Assembly (NCBI RefSeq): GCF_036924535.1
Contig: NZ_JAZHRT010000001.1
Coordinates: 7,068,001 to 7,132,000 of the forward strand
DNA from: Bradyrhizobium sp. AZCC 2262
Lineage (GTDB): Bacteria > Pseudomonadota > Alphaproteobacteria > Rhizobiales > Xanthobacteraceae
Reading direction: 5' to 3'
DNA: 64,000 nucleotides
Notes under the pieces: generated by a model
The model's input: the letters and a program-made list of their open reading frames with translations, nothing else
Database searches by the model: none
Told to the model about the DNA's origin: nothing
Translations under genes and position numbers: made by a program
Shown: in pieces, positions 17,561 through 26,165 of the stretch
Numbering within the stretch: the first letter of the stretch is position 1
How the letters are laid out: each line of letters opens with the position of its first letter

Positions 17561-18132
17561 CACTGGTCCTTCCCCGTGCTGGCGGTCGCACGATCCGGCT
17601 TCCGCGGCTCGGTCTTGTAGACGTCGCAGACCCGCGACGTGCTTGAGAAGAAGGTGAGGCATTCCGCGTAAGTGGGTTCGCCGGCTCCCTTGATGTGGGC
17701 GATCACGTAATCGGCGACGGCTTCGATATCCTTCGGCCGCAGAAACGTTCCGCCCTCGGGCGGCATCTGTGCTCCCGCGTCCTGGCGGTTCATGTCGTGG
17801 CATTTCACCTCATCGTAGGCGCCGCGCGTGAAGAACGGCATCCCCGTGCCCGGCCGCCCGCAGCCGACGGTTTCAATGATCTGATCGCGCGTCAGTTCGG
17901 TCTTGCGCAGCGACAGCGCATCACCACCATAGCCACCGCCGCCATTGCCGTGCCATTTGTGGCAGCCGACGCAGTTTGCACGACTGAACACCGCCTTGCC
18001 CGCATTGGTCGGATCCGAAGCCGGCGCCTGCACCGACTGACCGCAGGCAGCGGTTAGCATCGAAAAATTCAGGGCCACGACACTCGCGAGCAGCACGCCT
18101 GCCGGCGCGGTGAATCTGTTGAAGATCATCAT
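17560..18132 (-). CDS. c-type cytochrome, probable electron acceptor of the PQQ dehydrogenase
   Basis: The 190-residue exported protein has a signal peptide followed by one class I cytochrome c domain. The haem site is NCVGCHKWHG (about residue 53), and PPEGGTFLRPKDIEAVADYV near the C-terminus fits the distal Met region (MPPEGG). PQQ alcohol dehydrogenases pass electrons to such cytochromes. It lies 59 bases after the dehydrogenase gene, with a perfect hairpin between. The first of two adjacent ATGs was chosen; an upstream open frame lacks a signal peptide and overlaps the dehydrogenase gene. Confidence 0.88.
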   Translation of the reverse strand: MMIFNRFTAPAGVLLASVVALNFSMLTAACGQSVQAPASDPTNAGKAVFSRANCVGCHKWHGNGGGGYGGDALSLRKTELTRDQIIETVGCGRPGTGMPFFTRGAYDEVKCHDMNRQDAGAQMPPEGGTFLRPKDIEAVADYVIAHIKGAGEPTYAECLTFFSSTSRVCDVYKTEPRKPDRATASTGKDQ

Positions 18133-18151
18133 TGCGTCTCTTGTCGAGGGA

Positions 18152-18180
18152 GTGGAGGCCCGCGGTTGACGGGCCTCCAC
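18152..18180 (-). other. Intercistronic hairpin between dehydrogenase and cytochrome genes
   Basis: The eleven-base arms gtggaggcccg and cgggcctccac pair perfectly around a seven-base loop. No T-run follows on the minus strand, so it is not a standard terminator. It could stabilise the upstream message or partly attenuate downstream transcription. Confidence 0.65.
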
Positions 18181-18191
18181 TTGCGAGAACG

Positions 18192-19979
18192 TCAGAGCGA
18201 GAATACGTAGAGCATCGATCCCGGCTGTATCTTCTTCAGTTCGGGCGTTGCATCGATGAACCACTTGTCCCAGGCGCCGCCCAGGCCGACCAGAATGGCG
18301 ACGTACTGTTTGCCATCGACCGTAAAGGTCATCGGCGGTGCATTGACGCCGCCGCCCGTGTTGAACTCCCAAAGCTTCTGCAGTGACTTGGCATCAAGCG
18401 CCATCACTTCGCCGGACGGTTGGCCGGAGAAGACGAGGTCGGGAGTCGCAAGTATCCCTCCCAGGTTCGGGAACGGGGTTTCCATTTTGCCGGCGACTTT
18501 GCCGGTGGTTACGTCGATCGCGGTGACGCTGCCGGTAATCTTGACTGGCTGGCTCGGACCACCGCCGGTCCAGAACTCGCGAGGTTTCAGCTTGTCCGGC
18601 GTAGCGACCTCGACCTTGATGCGATTGCAGCTCTCGATCACCGGGATGTACCAGAGCTTCAGATCCGGATTGTAGGCCGTCGGCGGCCAGTTCTTGCCGC
18701 CCATGTTGCCGGGGCAGATGTCGGTTTCCATATTGGTGCGGCTTGGCGTCACCGACGCCACATAGGTCTGCACGGGCTTGTTCGGGTCATACTCGATCGG
18801 CTTGCCGCTCTCCGCGTCGAGCCCTTTGGTCCATGTGACTTTCTTGACGAACGGGAGGCCCCAGACGAACTTGCCGGTGGTGCGATCGATCGCATAGGCG
18901 AAGCCGTTGCGGTCCGCCTCGAGCGCGAGCTTCCGCGGACCACTGGGCCCGGGGATATCGACCAGCACGTTTTCCGCCACGCTGTCATAGTCGTAGGGGT
19001 CGTTTGGCGTGTGCTGATAGTGCCACTTGATCTTGCCGGTGGTGGCGTCAAGCGCCAGCGAGCTGTCGGTGTAAAGGTTGTCGCCCGGCCGATAGGCATT
19101 ATCCCAGTCCGGCCCCGGATTGCCGACGCCCCAGATGATGGTGTCGGTCGCGGGATCGTAGGTGCCGGTCACCCAGGTCGAACCGCCGCCGGCGGCGGCC
19201 GCGTTGTCGCTGTCTTTCCAGGTCTCGCTGCCGGGCTCGCCCTTGCCCGGGATCGTATGGGTGCGCCAGACCTCCTTCTGGGTCGCCAGATCAGTGGCGG
19301 CGATCCAGCCACGGATGCCGTACTCCGCGCCGGCCACGCCGGTGATCGCCATGTTCTTGACGATCAACGGCGCGCCGGTGATCACCTCGCCCTTGTCCGG
19401 ATTGGCAACAGTACGCTGCCAGGCGACCTGGCCGGTTTCCTTGTTGGTCGCGATCAGCCGGCCATCCAGCGTGTGGGAAATGACGAGATCACCCCACAAT
19501 GCGACGCCGCGATTATCGACGCCGCAGCACGCCACAGCACCAGCCCAGTCACGGTCCGTCTTGGGATCCATCTTCCAGACCAGCACGCCGCGGCCGCCAT
19601 GCGCATCGATCTTGTAGACCGAGCCCCATCCATCGGTGACGTAGAGAAAGCCGTTCTCGGCAATGGGCGTGCCTTCCAGCCCGCCATGGCTCCAGATGCC
19701 GCCGCCTTCGATGCCGCCAAGGTGCATGGTCCAGGCGACCTTCAGGTTCTTCACGTTATCGCGGTTGACCTCCTTCAGACTGGAGAACCGGTGAGCCGCG
19801 TAATTCTGATGATGATGAAGCCAGTTGCCCGGCTCCTTGTCGACGTTGAGCAGCCGCTCCTGATTGACCTGGTCTGCAGCGGAGACTGGCAGTGCGCCCA
19901 TCACGCTTGCGGCAGCACCTGCTGCGGCAAGCAGACAGGCTCGCGTCAACATTTTAGTATGACCTGAAGATCGCTCCAT
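18192..19979 (-). CDS. PQQ-dependent alcohol dehydrogenase, lanthanide-type active site
   Basis: The 595-residue quinoprotein is periplasmic (signal peptide ending PVSA) and forms an eight-bladed propeller. Visible landmarks are the vicinal disulfide ACCGV (about 149-150), GGGSTW, RPGDNLYTDSSLALD and PNDPYDYDSV (about 325-333). In that last motif the first Asp is the catalytic base. The second, two residues on, is the extra acid that XoxF and PedH use to bind a lanthanide; calcium enzymes usually have Ala or Ser there. The substrate may be ethanol-like alcohols or aldehydes. GGAGGG sits 8 bases before the ATG. No PQQ-synthesis gene is in the window. Confidence 0.9.
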   Translation of the reverse strand: MERSSGHTKMLTRACLLAAAGAAASVMGALPVSAADQVNQERLLNVDKEPGNWLHHHQNYAAHRFSSLKEVNRDNVKNLKVAWTMHLGGIEGGGIWSHGGLEGTPIAENGFLYVTDGWGSVYKIDAHGGRGVLVWKMDPKTDRDWAGAVACCGVDNRGVALWGDLVISHTLDGRLIATNKETGQVAWQRTVANPDKGEVITGAPLIVKNMAITGVAGAEYGIRGWIAATDLATQKEVWRTHTIPGKGEPGSETWKDSDNAAAAGGGSTWVTGTYDPATDTIIWGVGNPGPDWDNAYRPGDNLYTDSSLALDATTGKIKWHYQHTPNDPYDYDSVAENVLVDIPGPSGPRKLALEADRNGFAYAIDRTTGKFVWGLPFVKKVTWTKGLDAESGKPIEYDPNKPVQTYVASVTPSRTNMETDICPGNMGGKNWPPTAYNPDLKLWYIPVIESCNRIKVEVATPDKLKPREFWTGGGPSQPVKITGSVTAIDVTTGKVAGKMETPFPNLGGILATPDLVFSGQPSGEVMALDAKSLQKLWEFNTGGGVNAPPMTFTVDGKQYVAILVGLGGAWDKWFIDATPELKKIQPGSMLYVFSL

Positions 19980-20100
19980 GAGTAATGCCCTCCCTTGTTG
20001 GCAAGTCCTTGTGGCGGTTCATGTTGAATTGAACGTCCGGCATATCCGGGCGTTTCGCTGATGGCCCCATTCAGCGGGCTTCAGCAGTCCGCTGTCGCGA

Positions 20101-20616
20101 TCATGGCGTTCGTGAAATCTGCACCTCCGTTTCCTTGGTTCCGGCTTTCTGGAAAACGACGGCGCACGTGAACGTCTCGCCGTCGACGAGCTTCTGCCGC
20201 GTCTGCAGCAGCATCACGTGATATCCGTCTCGCTTGAGCTCGATCGTCTTGTTCTGCGGAATCGGAATCGACTTGACCTCGCGCATCGCAGGTGCCCCTT
20301 CGCCGCGATCGACGGTGTGCTTTTCGGAGAAATTCGCGAACGGACAGCGGACGCGCAGTATCGCGTCGGCCTCAGTCGCATCATTCCTGATCGTCATCAG
20401 CAGCGGGAGGTCGACACCAATCTCGTCGGACGCGGGAACCCGGGCGCTCGTCACCTGCAGTGCGTCGCCTGCAGCAGCGAAACCGGGCGTCAGCCCAAGG
20501 CCAGCAACAAGTCCGGCAAACAGTCCAAGCGCCAGAAACCGGGCTCTGCCGGACAGCGCAGCCCACCTTGCCCGATCAAGAGCGCCGTCAAGACTCGATG
20601 TCGCTGTGGCGGTCAT
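20101..20616 (-). CDS. PCu(A)C-family copper chaperone
   Basis: The 171-residue exported protein has a hydrophobic signal segment (about 25-48) and a cupredoxin-like domain. The family's Cu(I) motif H-x10-M-x21-H-x-M can be counted exactly: His in EKHTV, ten residues, Met in APAM, twenty-one residues, then HVM. PCu(A)C proteins deliver copper to cytochrome oxidases and other periplasmic enzymes. It opens the PQQ-dehydrogenase operon, about 120 bases before the dehydrogenase ATG. A copper link to this respiratory module is plausible but unproven. Confidence 0.85.
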   Translation of the reverse strand: MTATATSSLDGALDRARWAALSGRARFLALGLFAGLVAGLGLTPGFAAAGDALQVTSARVPASDEIGVDLPLLMTIRNDATEADAILRVRCPFANFSEKHTVDRGEGAPAMREVKSIPIPQNKTIELKRDGYHVMLLQTRQKLVDGETFTCAVVFQKAGTKETEVQISRTP

Positions 20617-20861
20617 CGGCTATCGCCGCGACCATCAGAGATTTACAGGCGCGCGACGCCCAAACGACCATGTCGTCCGACTCATCGCCATCCTCCCACG
20701 ATTTTTCTTCTTGTCGTTGAGTTGCGTCCCCAATTGAGGCGGCGGTAGGGCCGGTGTCTGGAAAATGATTCAGACTAGCCTGGCGTATTCGATACCAATC
20801 GATATCCCGCATGGAAACGCGACGCTGCATGCGCCGGTGATGACGGGTGAGCGGCGCGCGC

Positions 20862-21164
20862 TTACCTCCTCGCCGGCATCTTCTTGAACTTCACGCTGTT
20901 TCCATCCGCCTGCCGCGTTGCGATGTAGCCGGCCTCGAGACAGGCTTCGCGCTGCGGCATCTTCTCCTGCGGGCTGCGCAACGTCTCCCACCATGATGCG
21001 CGCTGCGCGGCGCGCGGCAAGGCTGCGTCGATGATCTCCTCGATCTGCTCGAAGCTCAGCACGAATTCGGGACGCTTCTGCGCCCTCAGATAGTCCCGCA
21101 ACGGGTCGTAAACGTTCACGCGTGCCCTCAATGGTGATTTGCTGAAAACCGTCGACGCCGGCAA
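20862..21164 (-). CDS. Small protein, DUF7662-like
   Basis: The 100-residue basic protein has YDPLRDYLRAQKRPEFVLSF near the start, then FEQIEEIIDAALPRAAQ and ASWWE, and ends in basic residues. This pattern (YxPLxxYL, IExIIxxxLP, WW) matches a widespread small domain of unknown function. A GTG codon just before NVYDPL is an alternative start that would drop 15 residues. It is divergent from the diguanylate cyclase gene. Confidence 0.65.
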   Translation of the reverse strand: MPASTVFSKSPLRARVNVYDPLRDYLRAQKRPEFVLSFEQIEEIIDAALPRAAQRASWWETLRSPQEKMPQREACLEAGYIATRQADGNSVKFKKMPARR

Positions 21165-21251
21165 CCAGGCGTTAACTCTCTATCATATCGCCGTCGCCGC
21201 TTAAGGCCGCAACAATTTATCCGTCGCATACCGGAAGGATTGGAGCGGTCT

Positions 21252-22778
21252 ATGCCATTTGGACGGCAAAGCGACGTGACCAGAATTGGCTGGTTCAGGA
21301 AGGACTCCGGCCGCCGGCCCTGGCGATTGTCGGCGAAGCTGTTGATCGCGTCGTCGATCGCGACCGTGATCGGGTTCTCCACGATTTGCACCAGCGTCAT
21401 GCTCGACATGCGCCGCGGCGAGGAAGAGCTCGCACGCCAGACGCTGGAAAATCTCGCAGCCGGCATCGATTCCGATATCAGCCGCAATATCGAGCTCTAC
21501 GATCTGTCGCTGCGCAACGTCGCCAGCAATCTGGTGATGCCGGAGATCAAAGGCGTCAGCAAGGAAATCCAGCACCTGATCCTGTTCGATCATGCCGCCA
21601 CCGCCAAGCATTTCGGCGTGATCCAGGTGTTCGATGCACAGGGCAAGCTGACGCACGACGCGGCGAGCCTCGATCCGGCGCCCGAGGATCGCAGCGAAGA
21701 GGAGTATTTCCAGGTCCATCGCGCCAATCCCGATGTGGGCCTGTATATGAGCCGCCCGATGCTGCGCCGCAGCGCCTATTCGATCGTGCTCAGCCGCCGC
21801 ATCAGCGACGCCGATGGTCGCTTCCTCGGCGTCGTGGTGGGCTCGATCCGTTTCACTTATTTCCATGACCTGTTCGGCCGGCTCACCCTCAACCCCGGCG
21901 ATACGATCACGGTGCTGCGCCGCGACCGAACGATCATCATGCGGACGCCGTTCGACCTCGAGGTCATCGGGAAGAACCTGGCGGAGCGGCAAAACTGGCG
22001 CGCGGACAATCTGAAGGAAGGCACGGCCTATGCCGGCGTCGGGCCGGTCGATCCGACGCCGCGGCTTTACGTTCGCAGCGGCAGCACGAACTTGTTCTTT
22101 GTCGTGGTCGGAAAGCCGCTGGCGAGCATCCTGAACCTTTGGCACCGGGAAGTGCTGCGGATCGGAGCGATCATGCTGGTGCTGATCCTGTTCGTGGTCG
22201 GCACCACGCTGTTCCTCGCGCGCGAGATCGGCCGCCGCGCCGAGGCCGAGGACAAGCTGGAGGAGCTGGCAACGACCGACGCACTCACCGGCCTGAAGAA
22301 CCGGCGCAAATTCGATGCCGAAATCGATCTGGAATGGCGGCGGGCGGCGCGCAGCGAGACCCCCGTCGCGGTGCTGATGATCGATGCGGACCACTTCAAG
22401 GCCTACAACGACACCTACGGACACCAGGCCGGCGACCAGGTGCTGGTCGGCATCGCGATCTGCATTTCAGACGCGGTGCGGCGGTCAGGCGACTGCCCGG
22501 CGCGCTACGGCGGCGAGGAATTCGCAGTGCTGTTGCCGGGCCTGTCGGCGGTGGAAGCGTTCACCGTCGCCGAGACCATCCGCCTGAAGGTCGAACAGTG
22601 GGCGGAAGACCCGAGCGTGACGACCGTCAGTATCGGTGTGGCGAGCATGACGCCGACCGCGCCGTTGAGTTGGCCCGACCTGATCGAAGCCGCCGACAAG
22701 GCACTCTACGCCGCCAAGGCCAATGGCCGCAATCAGTCGGTGGTCGCCGCGATCCCGCAGCTTGCGCTGGTGGCTTAA
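21252..22778 (+). CDS. Membrane diguanylate cyclase with periplasmic sensor
   Basis: The 508-residue protein has two transmembrane helices (about 28-48 and 295-320) around a periplasmic Cache/PDC-like sensor domain. A cytoplasmic GGDEF domain follows from about 345, with TTDALTGLKNRRKFD. The active site is GGEEF (about 419) and it should make c-di-GMP from two GTP. The inhibitory I-site RSGD is five residues before GGEEF, as required for product feedback. The ATG at 21252 has GGAG six bases upstream; a TTG start four codons earlier is worse placed. Confidence 0.92.
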   Translation: MPFGRQSDVTRIGWFRKDSGRRPWRLSAKLLIASSIATVIGFSTICTSVMLDMRRGEEELARQTLENLAAGIDSDISRNIELYDLSLRNVASNLVMPEIKGVSKEIQHLILFDHAATAKHFGVIQVFDAQGKLTHDAASLDPAPEDRSEEEYFQVHRANPDVGLYMSRPMLRRSAYSIVLSRRISDADGRFLGVVVGSIRFTYFHDLFGRLTLNPGDTITVLRRDRTIIMRTPFDLEVIGKNLAERQNWRADNLKEGTAYAGVGPVDPTPRLYVRSGSTNLFFVVVGKPLASILNLWHREVLRIGAIMLVLILFVVGTTLFLAREIGRRAEAEDKLEELATTDALTGLKNRRKFDAEIDLEWRRAARSETPVAVLMIDADHFKAYNDTYGHQAGDQVLVGIAICISDAVRRSGDCPARYGGEEFAVLLPGLSAVEAFTVAETIRLKVEQWAEDPSVTTVSIGVASMTPTAPLSWPDLIEAADKALYAAKANGRNQSVVAAIPQLALVA

Positions 22779-23077
22779 GCGCTTTTCGCCAAGGCTCGCG
22801 TCACGGCCTCGGGCTCTTTCTCCACAACCTTGAGCAAAATGCGAGCGCTGCGTTCCGGTTGTCGGCGGCCCTGTTCCCAATCCCGCACGGCCGACAGTGC
22901 AAATCCATAAGTTTGAGCAAAGCTCTCCTGCGACATACCAAGCTGCGTACGTATCTTCTTCACATTCACGCGCGCAGGAACATGAATCCCGAACGTCCGC
23001 TTATTTGCAGATCCGTCGAGATAAGCTTTTGCGTCGCCGAGTCCGGCTTTGATCTTGTCGAATGCTGCCTTTGTCAC
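22775..23077 (-). CDS. XRE-family antitoxin, HigA-like
   Basis: The 100-residue protein has a C-terminal helix-turn-helix (IRTQLGMSQESFAQTYGFAL, SAVRDWEQGRRQP) after an N-terminal toxin-contact region. This order is typical of HigA-2-type antitoxins. It overlaps the toxin gene by 4 bases (atga), with the toxin first. It should neutralise the toxin and, with it, repress the operon through the palindrome upstream of the toxin gene. Confidence 0.85.
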   Translation of the reverse strand: MTKAAFDKIKAGLGDAKAYLDGSANKRTFGIHVPARVNVKKIRTQLGMSQESFAQTYGFALSAVRDWEQGRRQPERSARILLKVVEKEPEAVTRALAKSA

Positions 23078-23412
23078 CTTCGCCTCCGATAGTCTTCAAT
23101 CATGACGGCAACCATCTTGCCTAGCGTATTACATTCAGTTGCCGAGAGATTGGCCTTCTCGTTCTTGGCAAAAGCCGCCAGAATAAATACCGGCAAGTTT
23201 GCTCCGCTGAATAGGTAAACAATTCGGGCGCCGCCGCTCTTACCGCGCGCGCCAAAGCCGAACCGGACTTTCCGAATACCACCGCCACCTGGAATGACGA
23301 CGCCGCAGGTGGGATCGGAAGCCAGTCGATCCACGATGGCCTTTCGTTCGTCCAACGAAAACAGACGTTCCGCGTCGACTAGATAGGACGGCGTCTCGAC
23401 AACAGTCTGCAT
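23074..23412 (-). CDS. RelE/HigB-family toxin
   Basis: The 112-residue basic protein of the RelE/HigB-2 type has IRKVRFGFGARGKSGGARIVYLF in its core and FAKNEKANLS near the C-terminus, which matches ribosome-dependent mRNA interferases. It is the first gene of a two-gene toxin-antitoxin operon. The ATG is five bases after a perfect 29-base palindrome, likely the operator. Confidence 0.85.
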   Translation of the reverse strand: MQTVVETPSYLVDAERLFSLDERKAIVDRLASDPTCGVVIPGGGGIRKVRFGFGARGKSGGARIVYLFSGANLPVFILAAFAKNEKANLSATECNTLGKMVAVMIEDYRRRR

Positions 23413-23417
23413 TGACC

Positions 23418-23446
23418 AACATACTACGGCAATGCCGTAGTATGTT
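23418..23446 (-). promoter_or_regulatory. Perfect 29-base palindrome, toxin-antitoxin operator
   Basis: The half-site aacatactacggca is repeated inverted around one central base. It lies five bases before the toxin start codon and 13 bases beyond the galU stop. HigA-type antitoxins bind such palindromes. Its position would also cover the promoter or leader of the operon. Confidence 0.85.
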
Positions 23447-23459
23447 CAAGTCCCTCGCC

Positions 23460-24341
23460 TCACTTCTCCAGATACTTCTTCATCTCCGCGCGCAGGCTGT
23501 CGCGCAGGTCGTCGCGCGCCATGCCGTAGGCGATGTTAGCGCGCAGGAAACCCGACTTCGAGCCGCAATCGTGCCGCTCGCCCTCGAACTCGACGCCAAA
23601 GAAGCTTTGCGTCCTGGCGAGGGTCTTCATCGCATCGGTGAGCTGGATCTCGTTGCCCGCGCCGCGCTCTTGCGTTTCGAGGATCTTGAAGATTTCCGGC
23701 TGCAGGATGTAGCGCCCGGTGATCGAAAGGTTGGACGGCGCGGTGCCCTTCGGCGGCTTCTCCACCATGCCGTCGACCTCGAACATGTTCTTGGCGAGCC
23801 GCTTGCCGACGCCGCAGATGCCATACTGATGGGTGAGATCATTGGGCACCGCCTCGACCGCGAGCAGGTTGGACTTGCCGCCGAGTTTTTCGGCTGCCTC
23901 GATCATCTGCTTCAGGCAGCCGGGCGTGTTCAGCACCAGTTCGTCCGGCAGCACCACCGCGAACGGCTCGTCGCCCACGATGTCGCGCGCGCACCAGACC
24001 GCGTGCCCGAGACCGAGTGGCGCCTGCTGGCGGGTGAAACTGGTGGCGCCGGCTTCGGGCTGGTCGCGCGCCAGAATGTCCTGCTCGGCCTTCTTGTTGC
24101 CGCGCGCGGCCAGCGTGGTGTCGAGCTCGAACATCCGGTCGAAATGATCCTCGATCACGCCCTTGTTGCGCCCGGTGACAAAGACGAAATGCTCGATGCC
24201 GGCTTCCTTGGCCTCGTCGACCACGTACTGGATCAGCGGCTTGTCGACGATCGTCAGCATTTCCTTCGGCATCGCCTTGGTGGCGGGCAGGACGCGGGTG
24301 CCGAGACCGGCGACCGGGAAGACGGCTTTGCGGATTTTCAT
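23460..24341 (-). CDS. galU: UTP-glucose-1-phosphate uridylyltransferase
   Basis: The 293-residue GalU makes UDP-glucose from UTP and glucose-1-phosphate for exopolysaccharide, LPS and cyclic glucan synthesis in the cytoplasm. Motifs: the nucleotide-binding start FPVAGLGTRVLPATKAMPKE, IVDKPLIQYVVDEA, VVLPDELV and the C-terminal GFLRANIAYGMAR. The length is normal. The start is the ATG opening MKIRKAVFPVAG. Any longer frame runs back through the transglycosylase promoter region. Confidence 0.96.
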   Translation of the reverse strand: MKIRKAVFPVAGLGTRVLPATKAMPKEMLTIVDKPLIQYVVDEAKEAGIEHFVFVTGRNKGVIEDHFDRMFELDTTLAARGNKKAEQDILARDQPEAGATSFTRQQAPLGLGHAVWCARDIVGDEPFAVVLPDELVLNTPGCLKQMIEAAEKLGGKSNLLAVEAVPNDLTHQYGICGVGKRLAKNMFEVDGMVEKPPKGTAPSNLSITGRYILQPEIFKILETQERGAGNEIQLTDAMKTLARTQSFFGVEFEGERHDCGSKSGFLRANIAYGMARDDLRDSLRAEMKKYLEK

Positions 24342-24561
24342 GGGATGTCGGGGGCCTTGATATTGAGAACGTTGGAAATGAGGAAAGTGCTTAGATTGCA
24401 CGTTGATAGCCGGTTTGCACCCCTGAACAAAGGCGGATGTATGGTTACCTTCCCGCCCCCTTGCGCAGACCCGGCGCGACGACAAAATGCCCTCTGTTAA
24501 ACTATTGGAAACCGTGACAGGGCCTTCTGCCACGGGATTGGTTGCGACGGACGGGCACGGC

Positions 24562-25965
24562 ATGGGTCTGATGGAACGAGCGATAAGCAGTCGAACCGGC
24601 GCAATCCTAATCGCGGTCGCGCAGTTGTGTTCCTGCCAGGCCGCTTTTATCAGCCCGTCCCATGCCCAATCCGCCGGCAGCGACGGGATTTCGAACTTTC
24701 TCGGCAATATCTTCTCAGGGCCCAGGTCCGGCCCGGCGCCGCAGGCCACGCCCGGACCGGACGGCGCTCCGCCGCCCTGGAGCGGCGAGGACGGCGCCTC
24801 CGGCCATCCCTTGATGACGGCGGACGCGATCCGGCAGGCGGCGGCGAACTTTCAAAATTGCGTTGCCGCGATGTGGCCTGATGCCGCACGGCGCAACATC
24901 ACCCAGCAAAATTTCGAGCGCTTCACCGCGGGCCTCGAACCTGATTTGCGCATCATGGACCTGATGGATTCGCAGCCCGAATTCACCAAGGCGATCTGGG
25001 ACTATCTCGACATCCTCGTGAACGACAACCGCCTCGCCAAGGGCCGCGAGATCCTCGCCAAGTACAAGCCGCAGTTCGACGCGGCGGAGAAAGCCTACGG
25101 CGTCGACCGCTACGCGATCGCCTCGATCTGGGGCATCGAGTCGAACTACTCGACGCAGATGGGCGACCGCAACGTGGTGCAGTCGACGGCGACGCTGGCC
25201 TGCGTCGGCCGCCGTCAGGCCTATTTCAAGGACGAGTTCCTCACTGCGCTGGAAATCCTCAACCGCGGCGATCTGCGTCCCGAACAGATGCGCGGCTCCT
25301 GGGCCGGCGCGTTCGGGCCGACGCAGTTCATGCCGACCGCCTTCAAGCGCTACGCCGTCGATGGCGACGGCGACGGCCGCCGCGACGTCGTCGACAACGC
25401 CGCCGACCTGATTGCGTCGACCGCCAACAACCTCAAGAAGGATGGCTGGCAGACCGGGCGTAGCTGGGGCTACGAGGTGGTGCTGCCGGAGGGTTTTGAT
25501 TTCATGCTCGCCGACAAAGCCAAGGCGATGTCGATCGCGCAGTGGCAGAGCCAGGGAATGAAGCGAGCCGACGGCAAGCCCTTCCCCGATTCGGCCGAGA
25601 AGGCCTATCTGCTGGCGCCGGCCGGCGCGCAGGGGCCGGGCTTCCTGATGCTGCAGAACTTCCGGGTGATCATGAAATACAACCCGGCGGAGGCCTACGC
25701 GCTGGCAATCGGCCATTTTGCCGACCGCCTGCGCGGCGGCGCGCCGTTCGTGCAGCCCTGGCCGCGGCAGGAACGGGTGCTGTCGCGCGCCGAACGGCTG
25801 GAACTGCAGCAGCTCCTCGCCCAGCGCGGCTTCTACCGCGGCACGCCGGACGGCCAGTTCGGCGGCCAGACCCGGGAGGCGTTGCGCAGCTTCCAGGCCT
25901 CGATCGGGGCGCCGGCGGACGGCTTTGCCTCGTCCGACGTGCTGGAGCGGCTGCGGGGCCGCTAG
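24562..25965 (+). CDS. Lytic murein transglycosylase, MltB type, with peptidoglycan-binding domain
   Basis: The exported enzyme (467 residues from the chosen start) cleaves glycan strands of peptidoglycan. After a signal peptide (ending near SPSHAQ) comes an SLT_2/MltB domain with the catalytic Glu in GIESNYS (about 193) and GSWAGAFGPTQFMP. A C-terminal peptidoglycan-binding-1 repeat (LQQLLAQRGFYRGTPDGQFG) ends the protein. Three in-frame ATGs are possible (24487, 24562, 24571); the first would put 25 extra residues before the signal peptide. Confidence 0.9.
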   Translation: MGLMERAISSRTGAILIAVAQLCSCQAAFISPSHAQSAGSDGISNFLGNIFSGPRSGPAPQATPGPDGAPPPWSGEDGASGHPLMTADAIRQAAANFQNCVAAMWPDAARRNITQQNFERFTAGLEPDLRIMDLMDSQPEFTKAIWDYLDILVNDNRLAKGREILAKYKPQFDAAEKAYGVDRYAIASIWGIESNYSTQMGDRNVVQSTATLACVGRRQAYFKDEFLTALEILNRGDLRPEQMRGSWAGAFGPTQFMPTAFKRYAVDGDGDGRRDVVDNAADLIASTANNLKKDGWQTGRSWGYEVVLPEGFDFMLADKAKAMSIAQWQSQGMKRADGKPFPDSAEKAYLLAPAGAQGPGFLMLQNFRVIMKYNPAEAYALAIGHFADRLRGGAPFVQPWPRQERVLSRAERLELQQLLAQRGFYRGTPDGQFGGQTREALRSFQASIGAPADGFASSDVLERLRGR

Positions 25966-26165
25966 GGCCTGATCAAGCGCCCGCTGTCGTCCGTTTCTCG
26001 GCGCCGGATCGAAGGCACAGCCTGTCACACGATTGTATCAGTTAGCTCACAAACATCCTGGTTGAGATGGATACTCTGCCGCGAGCGTTGCCCCTCTAAT
26101 TCCTGTTCGATCTGCCGAGACGGCAGGCGCAGCGCATCCCCGCGGAAACCGGTCGGGAGATCGTC

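Noticed and set aside
20588..20830. An 80-codon minus-strand open frame before the PCu(A)C gene, considered as a PqqA-like peptide.
   Set aside because: It overlaps the chaperone start, lacks the PqqA Glu-x3-Tyr motif and has no family-like content.
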